Shown here in pieces: positions 34,388 to 43,620 of a stretch of DNA of 64,000 bases. The translations under genes were made by a program, and so were the position numbers. The first letter of the stretch is position 1. Each line of letters begins with the position of its first letter. The notes below the pieces were generated by a model, which was not told the origin of the DNA, searched no databases, and worked only from the letters and a program-made list of their open reading frames with translations. The DNA is from Bin87 sp963666415 (GTDB lineage Bacteria > Chloroflexota > Dehalococcoidia > Lucifugimonadales > UBA3495), in assembly GCA_963666415.2 (NCBI GenBank), contig CAXXPD010000003.1:2170001-2234000 (forward strand), given 5' to 3'.

Positions 34388-35701
34388 ATGACTGTGTTTG
34401 CCACTCGCTCAACCCGTTCCACGCCGACTGAGCCGTGGCCCAAGCGGGCGTTGGTTCGAATCAACGCGTACAGTTTTGGGCTCGCTGGGTTCATACTGGC
34501 GATGGACACCGTGGTCATCCCGGTGCTGGTGCTGGAAGTCGCTCCCCACGGAGCCAAGAACACGCTGTTGGGGGCGTTGGGCCTGGCGGGACTGCTGGCC
34601 GCGGCGCTGGTGCAGGTGCCTGTGGGTTGGGCCAGCGACCGTACCCGATCGCGCATCGGGCGACGCCTGCCCTACTTGTTATGGGCGTGCATTTTCATTC
34701 CGGTGGGTTTGTCTGGCTTGGCCATGCCGCTAAACTACGGCAGCCTGCTGGTAATTTGGCTATTCATCCAGATTAACTCGGGCATCGGATACTCCCCCTA
34801 TCTGGCCAGCGTGCGCGAACTGGTGCCAGCGAGCCGCATGGGAGTGTCATCGTCCATCAAAACGCTGCTTGAGGCTATGGGTGGGGCAAGCATCGTGTTC
34901 GTGGCCTCGCTCATGATAGGCCGTTACCACGGCCCAGCCCAGGCACACTGGCTCTGGGCAACGCTGGTAATGTTCGGCGTGATAATTATCCTGTCTGCCA
35001 GCACCAGCGCCCTGACCATGTACCGGCGCAATCAGAAATCCGGTGGTCCCATCACCGCGTCTTTCCAGAGGGCAACGATGTCGTTCCCGGAGTCGGCGAA
35101 CCTGACGCGGCTCCACCCCAACCTCGCCTGGTTCGTGGTGTCCCGGGCGGCATTTTTAGCGGCGGTGGTTATCTTCACCACCTTTGGCCTGTTCTTCCTG
35201 AGGGACAAGGTGCAGGTGGACAACCCGGCGCAAGCGCTGGGCGTGGCAATAATCGGCGTGGGTGGAATGCTGACACTGACCACCTATCCCGCCGGGTGGC
35301 TGTCCGACCGCATCGGGCGCAAACCGGTCTTGATGGCCGGTGTCGCGGTTTCCGTGGCCGGAACCCTGGCCATGATGTGGGTCAATACCTACCTGATGAC
35401 GGTGGTGGTGGCCAGCGTCATGGGCGGTGCGGTGGGCATCGTTCTGACGGCGCACTGGGCGATGGCTAACGATCTGGGCACGCCCGGTCGCGAGGCGCAA
35501 CACATGGGCATCGTGAATCTGGGCACCCTGATCGGGGCGGCCAGCGCGAAAGCATTGGGCCCTGTGCCCGACCTGGTGGCAGTGTGGTTCGGGCCTGGGT
35601 ATGGCTACACCGCGTTGCTGAGCGCCAGCGCCTTGCTGTTCATCATCGGAGCGGTAGCGCTGTTGAAGGTAAAAATTGATCACCCGTCGTTGCGCGGTTA
35701 A
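34388..35701 (+). CDS. MFS transporter
   Basis: A 437-residue, about 12-helix major facilitator. The loop 2-3 motif is VGWASDRTRSRIGRRLPYLL, and its counterpart between helices 8 and 9 is AGWLSDRIGRKPVLMAG. The first half resembles the sugar/cation symporter type (SDRTRSRIGRR). The substrate is unknown. No ribosome site better than weak lies before the ATG. It is convergent with the MFS pair that follows. Confidence 0.87.
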   Translation: MTVFATRSTRSTPTEPWPKRALVRINAYSFGLAGFILAMDTVVIPVLVLEVAPHGAKNTLLGALGLAGLLAAALVQVPVGWASDRTRSRIGRRLPYLLWACIFIPVGLSGLAMPLNYGSLLVIWLFIQINSGIGYSPYLASVRELVPASRMGVSSSIKTLLEAMGGASIVFVASLMIGRYHGPAQAHWLWATLVMFGVIIILSASTSALTMYRRNQKSGGPITASFQRATMSFPESANLTRLHPNLAWFVVSRAAFLAAVVIFTTFGLFFLRDKVQVDNPAQALGVAIIGVGGMLTLTTYPAGWLSDRIGRKPVLMAGVAVSVAGTLAMMWVNTYLMTVVVASVMGGAVGIVLTAHWAMANDLGTPGREAQHMGIVNLGTLIGAASAKALGPVPDLVAVWFGPGYGYTALLSASALLFIIGAVALLKVKIDHPSLRG

Positions 35702-35772
35702 CGCCAGGCATTACCCGCCGTCGGTTGAATCCGGTCTGCTATGCAGCGCAACCGGTGCGGTCGGGCAGATGG

Positions 35773-37056
35773 CTACGCCGCCCGTCGGCGGTGCGTCTCC
35801 CGAACGAAAAGCACTACGCCAATTCCGGCGGCGGCGAACAGGATGGCATCGACCCACAGGGCCCAGGGGAATCCGGCAAAATCGGAGATGGCGCCGAAAA
35901 CCATTGCGCCAGACACCGTACCCACCCCCGCCAGGCTACGGAATATCCCCATGGTTACGCCTTCCAGGCCGGGGGGTGCAATGTCCGCGAAGAATACGGC
36001 GCCGGCAGGACTGCCCAAACCCTCCCCTATCCCCATCAGCATCCCCGACATCAGCAATTGCCAGAGGCTGTCGGCCCATATGAACGTCGCGATGCCGGCG
36101 CACATCATAACCACGGATGGTATGAAGGGCGTCTTTCGACCCAGGCGGTCCGAAAGGTATCCTGACGTCATCGTCGAAAAGAATTGGGGCAAGTGGGTCA
36201 GGCTCAACCACAACCCCAGTTCGCTCGGCCCAAACCCTTTGAACTTGCCGAACAATGGCATAACGCTGAACCGGGCTCCCTGGCGGTTTGCAACTATCAT
36301 GATGGCAAACAGGCCCACGAATATGAACGCCGGGCTGAATATCAACCTCCAAAGCGCGCCGCGCTGCCGTCCGACCGGCGCGGTCGGCGCGCCTGGACCC
36401 GCTCGGGGCGTGGGCGGTCGCGACCCGGGCCGTGCTCCGGCGCGGGCTTGCTGCTCGCGCCAGCGCGACTCGGGCAACGCGAAAATGATCAGCAACATGG
36501 ACACCGCCATAAAGAGAACCTGCGCGAAGAGCGGGATCCGCAAACCGAATACGGACCCCAGATAGCCCCCCAGCAGCGGCCCGACAATCTGTCCGGCAAG
36601 GATGCTCAGTTCCTGTGTGCTAAGCAGGCGTCCCCTGGTTTCAGGCGTTGACTCATCCCGCAGATACACCGTCGAAGCCGTGGAAAAAACGTTGGCTCCC
36701 AGGCCCGACACGAACCGCCACCCATTGAGCCACCAAAAGTGGAACGACATCGACACCATCGTCGCGCCCAGCAGGTTAACCGCCGCTCCCAATCCCATCA
36801 TGGGCTTGCGTCCATACACCTGCGTCAGGTATCCGGCCGGGACTCCGGTTACGAGCCGCCCCGCGCCGAATAGGCCGATGGCAATGCCCACTTGTGCCGC
36901 GTTAACGTTGTATTCCTGTTGTGTGAACAGTGGCAGCACCGGGCCGATGACGCCCATCCCCAGGCTGTTCAGCGCACCAACCATGCTTAGCAGGGCTACG
37001 TTGCGGTATCTACCCGACAGCACCCGGACGGCGTTATGTACCACGACTTTGACCAC
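35773..37056 (-). CDS. MFS transporter (paralog 2 of a tandem pair)
   Basis: A 12-helix drug-efflux-type MFS protein, clearly a paralog of the gene at 37034-38317. Shared segments include LVTGVPAGYLTQVYGRKPMM versus LVTSLPAGYLSDYFGRKPVM, TVYLRDESTPETRGRLLSTQE, and NRQGARFSVMPLFGK. The central loop is Pro/Gly/Arg-rich. The start is uncertain: GTG at 37056 or 37044 begins just before the first helix and overlaps the upstream stop, suggesting coupling. The frame stays open to 37140. Confidence 0.86.
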   Translation of the reverse strand: MVKVVVHNAVRVLSGRYRNVALLSMVGALNSLGMGVIGPVLPLFTQQEYNVNAAQVGIAIGLFGAGRLVTGVPAGYLTQVYGRKPMMGLGAAVNLLGATMVSMSFHFWWLNGWRFVSGLGANVFSTASTVYLRDESTPETRGRLLSTQELSILAGQIVGPLLGGYLGSVFGLRIPLFAQVLFMAVSMLLIIFALPESRWREQQARAGARPGSRPPTPRAGPGAPTAPVGRQRGALWRLIFSPAFIFVGLFAIMIVANRQGARFSVMPLFGKFKGFGPSELGLWLSLTHLPQFFSTMTSGYLSDRLGRKTPFIPSVVMMCAGIATFIWADSLWQLLMSGMLMGIGEGLGSPAGAVFFADIAPPGLEGVTMGIFRSLAGVGTVSGAMVFGAISDFAGFPWALWVDAILFAAAGIGVVLFVRETHRRRAA

Positions 37057-38317
37057 CGGGCGTCGACGTGGACCGGCGGCGGTGGGTATCTCTAACGAGC
37101 AGAACCACGCCGATGCCCGAAGCGGCGAACATGATCGCATCGACCCACAGCGACCACGGGAAACCGGCTGTGTCGGCGATCCAGCCCAGGATCATCGCTC
37201 CGGCGATGGTGCCCACCCCGCCGAAGGTCCGCAGCAGACCGATCGTTACACTTTCCAGTCCCGGCGGAGCGATATCGGCAAAAAACACCGAGCTGGCCGG
37301 GCTACCCAGTCCCTCGCCCATTCCCAGGAGCACACCAGAAATCAGGAGCTGCCACAGGTTATCGGCCCATACGAAGGCGACGATCCCGGCGCAGACTAGC
37401 GCCACCGCCGGGATGATGGGCGACTTCCGGCCGAAACGGTCGGATAGATACCCCGACGCCAGAGTGGTAAAAAACTGTGGGATGTGGGTCAGGCTAATCC
37501 AGAGGCCCAGCTGATCCGGTCCAAACCCTTTTTGTTTTCCGAACAGAGGCATTACGCTGAAGCGTGCGCCCTGCCGATTCGCTACGATCATCAGCGCGAA
37601 TAGTCCCAGGAAAATAAACGCCGGGCTGAACACCATTCGCCAGAACGCGCCTCGTCGGCCCCCGGCAGGAGTAACATTCGTCGATGCTGCCGGAGATGGC
37701 GTTGGCCGGCGACGGGAAGCAGCTTGCTCGCGCCACCGGGACTCGGGCAACACCAGCAGGATAACGATAAATGAGACCGCCATCAGCACAGCCTGGGCAT
37801 AGAGGGGAACCCTCAAACCGAATGCATTGCCCATGAACCCGCCCAGCAGCGGGCCGAGGGTTTGACCCGAAAGGATCGCCATCTCTTGCGTGCTGAACAG
37901 CCGCCCCCGATTTTCCGGCGTGGACTCGTCGCGCAGATATACGGTTGCCACGGTGTAGAACACGCTACCGCCCAAACCGGACATGAAACGCCAGGCGGTA
38001 AGCCACCAGAAACTGAACGATATCGAAACCATGGACGCGCCCAGCACGTTGGCGGCAATGCCAAAGGCCATCACCGGCTTTCGCCCGAAATAATCCGAAA
38101 GGTAACCGGCCGGCAGACTCGTTACCAGGCGTCCGGCCCCGAACAGGCCGCTGGCGATGCCCACCTGGGTCGCGTTGACGTGGTATTCCTGCTGGGCGAA
38201 CAACGGCAGCACCGGCGCGATAGTGCCCATGCCGAAGCTGTTCAGGGCCACTATGATGCTCAACAATGTGATGCTGCGGTACCGTCCGAACAGCGTCCCA
38301 GTGCCGCGGCGTATCAC
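37034..38317 (-). CDS. MFS transporter (paralog 1 of a tandem pair)
   Basis: A 427-residue MFS protein with SLPAGYLSDYFGRKPVMAFG between helices 2 and 3 and SGYLSDRFGRKSPIIPAV in the second half. Its ATG overlaps the DUF951 stop as ATGA, so it is translated from the pyrF-DUF951 transcript. Its own stop overlaps the next paralog's start region. The substrate is unknown; NRQGARFSVMPLFGK is shared by both and may be specific to the subfamily. Confidence 0.9.
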   Translation of the reverse strand: MIRRGTGTLFGRYRSITLLSIIVALNSFGMGTIAPVLPLFAQQEYHVNATQVGIASGLFGAGRLVTSLPAGYLSDYFGRKPVMAFGIAANVLGASMVSISFSFWWLTAWRFMSGLGGSVFYTVATVYLRDESTPENRGRLFSTQEMAILSGQTLGPLLGGFMGNAFGLRVPLYAQAVLMAVSFIVILLVLPESRWREQAASRRRPTPSPAASTNVTPAGGRRGAFWRMVFSPAFIFLGLFALMIVANRQGARFSVMPLFGKQKGFGPDQLGLWISLTHIPQFFTTLASGYLSDRFGRKSPIIPAVALVCAGIVAFVWADNLWQLLISGVLLGMGEGLGSPASSVFFADIAPPGLESVTIGLLRTFGGVGTIAGAMILGWIADTAGFPWSLWVDAIMFAASGIGVVLLVRDTHRRRSTSTPGGQSRGT

Positions 38318-38538
38318 GACGAGGACGGCTCGACTTCCGCGTCCGCTTCGGGTAGCGGGCGTGTTATCTCCCGGATACGTCGTTCAATCCGGAAACGCGG
38401 CGCCATCACGTGGTGGCCGCAGGTCTGACAGAACAGGCCGACGTCTCCGCCCACCCGGTTCACCCTCCAAAGGTAGCCGCCGCACGGGTGCGCCTTTTTC
38501 AGGCGAACGATGTCGCCGGGCTTGAGGTCTAATGCCAT
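38314..38538 (-). CDS. DUF951 family small zinc-ribbon-like protein
   Basis: A 74-residue DUF951 protein: LDLKPGDIVRLKKAHPCGGY, then CQTCGHHVMAPRFRIERRI. The Cys pairs (one in AHPCGG, two in CQTC) suggest metal binding. Function is unknown; the family is common in Firmicutes and Chloroflexota, often near translation or nucleotide genes. It overlaps pyrF by ten bases and the MFS gene by four. The extreme C-terminus (EADAEVEPSSS) is acidic. Confidence 0.9.
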   Translation of the reverse strand: MALDLKPGDIVRLKKAHPCGGYLWRVNRVGGDVGLFCQTCGHHVMAPRFRIERRIREITRPLPEADAEVEPSSS

Positions 38539-39368
38539 CCCAAACCCGCCTGTTCCAGGATCCCGTTGATGGAGCCGCGCAACGTGGCAGCGGCGGAACG
38601 CGCGGCGGCAGCGAAGTCAGAGCCCTGGGAAGCGTAGATAATGCCTCGGGAAGAATTGATGATGGCCAGCCTTCCGCCAGCGTCCACACCCCGCAGCACG
38701 GCGGCTTCCAGGTCGCCGCCCTGTGCGCCCACGCCTGGAATCAGGAAAGGTACATCGGGGCAGACTTTGCGCACGGCGCTTAGCTGCTCCGGGGCGGTGG
38801 CGCCTACCACCAGGCCGAGATTGCCGGCGCCGGCCCGCTCGTCGGCCTGACGAGCCAGATGCAGGTAGACAGGTTCATCGCCGCCGCATTGCTCAGACAC
38901 GCGCAAGTCCTGCAAATCCGCCGCACCGGGATTGGAACCGCGGCACCAGATGAACGCGCCGCGCTCCGGATCGGTCAACCACGGCTCCACCGTATCCATG
39001 CCGCCCCAGGGGTTGACCGTAACCGCGTCGAATCCCCACCCGTCGAACATGGCAGTAACATACGCCCTGGCGGAAGAGTCCAGGTCGCCGCGCTTGCAGT
39101 CACCTATGATGATGTTGCCAGGAGAGGTATCGCGGATGTGGCGTATTGTCGTTTCCAGAGCCTTCATACCAGGCAATCCCAATGCCTCGTAGAACGCGAG
39201 GTTGGGCTTGTACGCACACACCAGGTCGGCAGTGGCGTCCACGATGGCCCGGTTGAAGTCGGCAGCATCGGGAACGGGCATTGCGGCCGGGTTCACGTCC
39301 AGACCCACGCACAGCAGGCTTTGGGTGGCAGAACAGGCAGAACGCAGTCGGTCAACGAAACTGGTCAT
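38529..39368 (-). CDS. pyrF: Orotidine 5'-phosphate decarboxylase (type 2)
   Basis: PyrF decarboxylates OMP to UMP, the last step of pyrimidine synthesis. The 279 residues fit the longer type 2 form (about 270). Hallmarks: LLCVGLDVNPAAMP, YKPNLAFYEALG, the catalytic GDCKRGDLDSSARAY (the usual DAKRGD has Cys in place of Ala here; Lys and both Asp are kept), and FLIPGVGAQGGD. It has its own promoter and leads the DUF951-MFS-MFS unit. Confidence 0.95.
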   Translation of the reverse strand: MTSFVDRLRSACSATQSLLCVGLDVNPAAMPVPDAADFNRAIVDATADLVCAYKPNLAFYEALGLPGMKALETTIRHIRDTSPGNIIIGDCKRGDLDSSARAYVTAMFDGWGFDAVTVNPWGGMDTVEPWLTDPERGAFIWCRGSNPGAADLQDLRVSEQCGGDEPVYLHLARQADERAGAGNLGLVVGATAPEQLSAVRKVCPDVPFLIPGVGAQGGDLEAAVLRGVDAGGRLAIINSSRGIIYASQGSDFAAAARSAAATLRGSINGILEQAGLGWH

Positions 39369-39418
39369 TGGGCAGCCGTTGGGGTTGCAGCACGGGATTC
39401 GAACGGTTGAGTCTCGGC

Positions 39419-39448
39419 ATTATAGACTCAAACCAGCGGGGTTGTCAT
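39419..39448 (-). promoter_or_regulatory. Promoter for pyrF
   Basis: On the minus strand, ATGACA (39448-39443) and TATAAT (39424-39419) are separated by 18 bases. Transcription would begin near 39412, about 44 bases before the pyrF start. Confidence 0.6.
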
Positions 39449-39515
39449 TGCGGAACCGGTGAGGATACGATGGTTGCATATTGAGTGCACATTGCAGAGT
39501 TAGGGGGCCGATACG

Positions 39516-40220
39516 GTGCGTTTCCCTCCGTTGGTTGAAGGGCGGTTTATCAAGCGGCTGAACCGCTTTGCCGCGCTGGTGGACATCGACCGCCGCGAGT
39601 ATCTGGCGCACGTGCCGAATTCGGGGCGGATGGCAGAATTGCTGGTGCCGGGATTTCGCGTCCTGCTGGCTCCGGCTCCACTGCCCACCGCTGGTAAGGC
39701 GCCGGGGCGCAAAACGGCCTACGACCTGGCCATCGTGGATACCGGCGACACACTGTCTTCGGCGGACGCCCGTTTGCCCAACCGATTGCTCGCCGAAGCT
39801 CTCGCCGAGGGCAGGTTGCCCCAGTTTGCCGATTATCCCGTTGTGCGACCCGAATCTACTTTCGGGGACAGCCGGCTGGATTTTCGCCTCGACGGCCCCA
39901 TCGGAACCTGCTACGTGGAAACCAAATCGGTAACGCTGGTGGTCAACGGCGTCGGTCTGTTTCCCGATGCGCCCACGCTGCGCGGAGTCAAGCACCTGAA
40001 CAGCCTCATGGCGGCGCTGGAATCAGGTTGTCGCGCGGCGGTCGTGTTTGTGATCCAGCGCGCCGACGCGGATGCGTTCGCACCCCATGACTCTGCCGAC
40101 CCGCTGCTGGGACAAACGCTGCGTCGGGCGGTAGCAGCCGGCGTGGAGGCGTGGGCCTACCGCTGCCGGGTGGATGAGACGAGCATCACGTTGGCTGACC
40201 AGATTCCCGTCAACTTGTGA
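39516..40220 (+). CDS. sfsA: SfsA family DNA/RNA nuclease
   Basis: A 234-residue SfsA protein (formerly sugar fermentation stimulation protein). It has the N-terminal OB-like region FIKRLNRFAALVDIDRREYLAHVPNSGRM and the nuclease motif DFRLDGPIGTCYVETKSVTL, containing the Asp and Glu-x-Lys of the restriction-type core. The conserved GLFPDAPTLRGVKHLNSL follows. The start is GTG at 39516. The next gene overlaps by four bases (GTGA), so the two nucleic-acid enzymes are coupled. Confidence 0.93.
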   Translation: MRFPPLVEGRFIKRLNRFAALVDIDRREYLAHVPNSGRMAELLVPGFRVLLAPAPLPTAGKAPGRKTAYDLAIVDTGDTLSSADARLPNRLLAEALAEGRLPQFADYPVVRPESTFGDSRLDFRLDGPIGTCYVETKSVTLVVNGVGLFPDAPTLRGVKHLNSLMAALESGCRAAVVFVIQRADADAFAPHDSADPLLGQTLRRAVAAGVEAWAYRCRVDETSITLADQIPVNL

Positions 40221-40957
40221 TCATCGATTTGGATATCCAGCACAGACCGGGTGAATTGCTCGTTGATATTACCGGCGGATTGCTGATGGAGATTTACCGC
40301 CGGTTGCTCACCGCCTACGGGCCGCAGGGTTGGTGGCCCGGCAACAGCCGGTTCGAGATGATCGCCGGCGCCATCCTGACCCAGGCTGCGGCGTGGCGCA
40401 ACGTGGAACAGGCGCTGGCCAACCTGCGCGCCGCCGGCATCGACGACTGGCCGGCCTTGTATCACACCGATACAGCCGCGTTGGCCGAGATTATTCGGCC
40501 ATCGGGTTACTACAACATGAAGGCTCGCAAGTTGAAGGCTTTCGCCGACCACGTTTGCGAAATCTACGAATGTAACCTGGACGTGATGTTTGCCTCGGAC
40601 ACCGACCAGCTGCGCGACGAACTGCTGGGCATCTACGGCGTTGGGCAGGAAACTGCCGATGACATTCTGGTGTACGCGGCGCACAAGCCGTCCTTCGTGA
40701 TCGATGCCTACACCATCCGTATCATGGAGCGGGTAGGAGTCGTTCCCGTCGGTCGCCCCGGTTATGCCGGCTGGCAGGCAATGTTCCACGCCGGTACGCC
40801 CCCGGACGTGCCGGTGTACAACGAGTTTCACGCGCTACTGGACTACCATCACAAGGCCGCGTGCACGAAGCAAGACCCCCGGTGCGATGGGTGCTGTCTG
40901 CGAGACGTTTGCGTCACGGGGTTGGGTGCCCGCCCCGACCCCGAACCTCTTCCGTAG
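40217..40957 (+). CDS. Endonuclease III-like HhH-GPD DNA glycosylase with Fe-S cluster
   Basis: A base-excision-repair glycosylase of the HhH-GPD superfamily. It has RFEMIAGAILTQAAAWRNVE, the helix-hairpin-helix region LLGIYGVGQETADDILVYA, and the catalytic Asp in FVIDAYTIRIMERVG. In endonuclease III a Lys sits in the hairpin (GVGRKTA); here it is Glu (GVGQETA), so a bifunctional lyase is unlikely and a monofunctional glycosylase is more likely. Four Cys (CTKQDPRCDGCCLRDVC) fit a [4Fe-4S] loop. The start GTG overlaps the sfsA stop. Confidence 0.9.
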   Translation: MIIDLDIQHRPGELLVDITGGLLMEIYRRLLTAYGPQGWWPGNSRFEMIAGAILTQAAAWRNVEQALANLRAAGIDDWPALYHTDTAALAEIIRPSGYYNMKARKLKAFADHVCEIYECNLDVMFASDTDQLRDELLGIYGVGQETADDILVYAAHKPSFVIDAYTIRIMERVGVVPVGRPGYAGWQAMFHAGTPPDVPVYNEFHALLDYHHKAACTKQDPRCDGCCLRDVCVTGLGARPDPEPLP

Positions 40958-41124
40958 AGAGAGGGAGAACGCCCATCCTAAACAAAATCCCCCATCCCGG
41001 TAGAGACCTTCGCGTAATCGTCGTCGTGGTGCCGGCCGGCACCCCGGGCGCATATGTCATCCGTACCCGCTTTAATCTGTAATTGCGAGCGCACCCACTG
41101 TGTCGTCGCGAACGTACTCACTGT

Positions 41125-41254
41125 GTCATTGCGAGCGTAGCGTGGCAATCTCGTCGCCGTAGCAACGGCGGTTCGCCAACGTGTGCTCAACCTCAGCGAG
41201 ATTGCCACGTCCCTCGACGAGCTCGGGATGAGCGGACGCTCTTCGCAATGACAG
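41125..41254. repeat. Interspersed repeat family 1 (long inverted form)
   Basis: The unit begins GTCATTGCGAGCGTAGCGTG and ends CTTCGCAATGACAG, with GGCAATCTCG and CGAGATTGCC as inner inverted arms. Similar copies lie at 52934-53054 and 59777-59885, and half-copies at 34300-34335, 49545-49580 and 61955-62010. It occupies most of the 537-base gap before the nitrate reductase gene; two REP-like palindromes follow at 41289-41340. I see no gene in this gap. Confidence 0.8.
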
Positions 41255-41288
41255 ATTAAAGTGGGTATGCGTGACGGGCGCATATCCG

Positions 41289-41340
41289 TCGTTCCGGCGC
41301 GGGCCGGTGCCCATACTCATTACCGTTGTTCCGGCGCCGG
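41289..41340. repeat. Two REP-like palindromes in tandem
   Basis: Two copies of the GTTCCGGCGC family lie in a row, the second as TTCCGGCGCCGGTCGGAA. They belong with the copy at 34240. From here to the start of the next gene (41495) I see no clear promoter. Confidence 0.65.
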
Positions 41341-41494
41341 TCGGAACTCGGGAGGGCAGTCTGGTAACAAGGCGTTTACGCCTGCGTCATTGGCAATTAA
41401 TCCTTTCGCAACGGAGATGTAACCGGAGCGCAACCGCCCCGTAAAACAAACGGCCTATTCTAACCGTGCTGATCCTTCGGGAGGCGCGGTTACT

Positions 41495-43612
41495 GTGTTA
41501 CTGCAACAACAACAAAACATTGAGCCCCAGGCCTCCACGGCCACTCACTGCCCCTATTGCGCGTTTCAGTGTGGGATGCAAATCTCACGGACGGGCCAGG
41601 AGATCAGCATCGCCGGTGATGCCGCATTCCCCGTCAACAAGGGCGCGCTGTGCATCAAGGGCTGGACCGCCGCCGCCACGCTGGCCCATCCCGATCGCCT
41701 GACCATGCCGCTAGCCCGCGACGCAAACGGTGCGTTGGCGCCGGTGAGCTGGGACGAGGCAATGGAACGCATCGTGCGGGGCATTGAGGCTGCGCAGAGC
41801 GCTTACGGCAAGGATTCGGTGGGCATCTTCGGCGGCGGGTCGCTGACCAACGAAAAGAGCTACCTGCTGGGCAAATTTGCGCGGGTGGCACTGCAAACCG
41901 CCAACATCGACTACAACGGGCGATTCTGCATGTCATCGGCGGCGGCGGCGAGCATCCGGGCGCTGGGCATTGACCGGGGACTGCCGTTCCCCCTGGAAGA
42001 CATCCCCGGAGCGGACGTCATCCTGATGATGGGCAGCAACTCATCCGAGACGATGCCACCCATCATGCAGTATTTCGAGTCGCAAAAAGTCAACGGCGGA
42101 CGGCTTATCGTCGCCGACCCCCGCCTTACTCCCACCGCCCAGAAAGCCGATTTGCATCTGCGGCTCATTCCCGGAACCGATGCCGCGTTGGCCAACGGAC
42201 TGCTGCATGTAATCGTCCGCGAGGGCCTGCTTGACCTGGATTACATTGCCGGCCACACCGAGGGATTCTACCAGGTGCGCGGACTGGTTTCCACCTACTG
42301 GCCGGAGCGTGTGGAGCGCATCACCGGCGTCCCGGAGCGTGAGCTGGTGAGGGCCGCTCACATGCTCGGCTCGGCCGGCTCCGCAATGATTTTGACCGGA
42401 CGGGGCACCGAACAGCAGGCACAGGGCGTGAACAACGTGCTGTCTTTCATAAACGTCTCCCTGGCGTTGGGGTTGGTAGGCAAGGCCAACAGCGGATATG
42501 GATGCCTTACCGGACAGGGCAACGGACAGGGCGGACGCGAGCACGGGCAAAAGGCCGACCAACTCCCCGGCTACCGGCGGATTGACGATCCGGCAGCGCG
42601 GCAACACGCCGCCGCCGTGTGGGGCGTTGCCGAGGAAAGCATCCCCGGGCCGGGCAAATCAGCCTACGAACTGCTGGACTCGCTGGGACAGGATGACGGC
42701 GTGCGGGCGTTGCTGGTCATGGGCTCCAACGTGGTGGTATCCGCGCCCAACGTCAACCATGTTGCCGACCGCCTCAAGGCGCTGGACTTCCTGGTGGTGT
42801 CGGATTTCTTCCGCTCGGAAACGGCAGAGCTGGCCGATGTGGTGTTGCCCTCGGCGCAGTGGGCGGAAGAAGCGGGCACGATGACCAACCTGGAAGGGCG
42901 CGTCATTCGCCGTCGGAAGGTCGTCGACGCACCCGGCGAGGTCAGGGACGATATTGAGTTCATTTGTGATCTGGCGAGCCGGTTGGGCAAGGCCGATTAT
43001 TTTACCTATGCCGACACCGTCGAGATATTTGACGAGTTGGGGCGCGCATCGGCGGGCGGGCCGGCCGACTACTCGGGGATTAGTTACGACAAGATAGACG
43101 CCAACGCCGGCGTGTTCTGGCCTTGCCCCGGCGCCGACCATCCCGGCACGCCGCGTATGTTCACCGCTGGTTTCCCCACGGCAAGCGGCAAGGCGAAGTT
43201 CCACCCGGTGCGCCACGAGCCATCTGCCGAGGAACCGGACAGCGATTACCCGCTGTTCCTGACCACCGGGCGCAACCTGTCGCAGTATCAGTCCGGCACG
43301 CAAACGCGTCGCATCGCCGAATTGCAGGAAATGAGCCCATCTCCCCTGGCCGAAATGCACCCGGCCACCGCCCGACGCTACCACCTGGTACCCGGTGCAA
43401 CCGTTACGTTGGGCACGCGGCGCGGCTCAGCAGAATTCAAACTGAAAATCACCCGGAACATTCGCGAAGACACGGTGTTTGTTCCTTTCCACTGGGGCGG
43501 TATCCAGGCGGCCAACCGGCTCACCAACCCGGCCCTGGACCCCATCAGTAAAATGCCCGAATTCAAAGTATGCGCGGTGCGCGTCGACACCAACACAGGT
43601 ATGGAGAGTTAG
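41495..43612 (+). CDS. Assimilatory nitrate reductase catalytic subunit (molybdopterin oxidoreductase)
   Basis: A 705-residue bis-MGD enzyme that reduces nitrate to nitrite in the cytoplasm. The N-terminal [4Fe-4S] ligands are Cys19, 22, 26 and 53 (CPYCAFQCG, ALCIKG). The probable Mo-ligating Cys145 is in NGRFCMSSAAAAS, as in NarB/NasA-type enzymes. The MopB region includes GCLTGQGNGQGGREHGQKAD, and the C-terminal beta-barrel FLTTGRNLSQYQSGTQTRR. It lacks the C-terminal [2Fe-2S] extension of some NasA. There is no twin-arginine signal. The start is a GTG with GGGAGG about ten bases upstream. nirB, nirD and a nitrate transporter follow, which sets the role as assimilation. Confidence 0.92.
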   Translation: MLLQQQQNIEPQASTATHCPYCAFQCGMQISRTGQEISIAGDAAFPVNKGALCIKGWTAAATLAHPDRLTMPLARDANGALAPVSWDEAMERIVRGIEAAQSAYGKDSVGIFGGGSLTNEKSYLLGKFARVALQTANIDYNGRFCMSSAAAASIRALGIDRGLPFPLEDIPGADVILMMGSNSSETMPPIMQYFESQKVNGGRLIVADPRLTPTAQKADLHLRLIPGTDAALANGLLHVIVREGLLDLDYIAGHTEGFYQVRGLVSTYWPERVERITGVPERELVRAAHMLGSAGSAMILTGRGTEQQAQGVNNVLSFINVSLALGLVGKANSGYGCLTGQGNGQGGREHGQKADQLPGYRRIDDPAARQHAAAVWGVAEESIPGPGKSAYELLDSLGQDDGVRALLVMGSNVVVSAPNVNHVADRLKALDFLVVSDFFRSETAELADVVLPSAQWAEEAGTMTNLEGRVIRRRKVVDAPGEVRDDIEFICDLASRLGKADYFTYADTVEIFDELGRASAGGPADYSGISYDKIDANAGVFWPCPGADHPGTPRMFTAGFPTASGKAKFHPVRHEPSAEEPDSDYPLFLTTGRNLSQYQSGTQTRRIAELQEMSPSPLAEMHPATARRYHLVPGATVTLGTRRGSAEFKLKITRNIREDTVFVPFHWGGIQAANRLTNPALDPISKMPEFKVCAVRVDTNTGMES

Positions 43613-43620
43613 AAATAACA

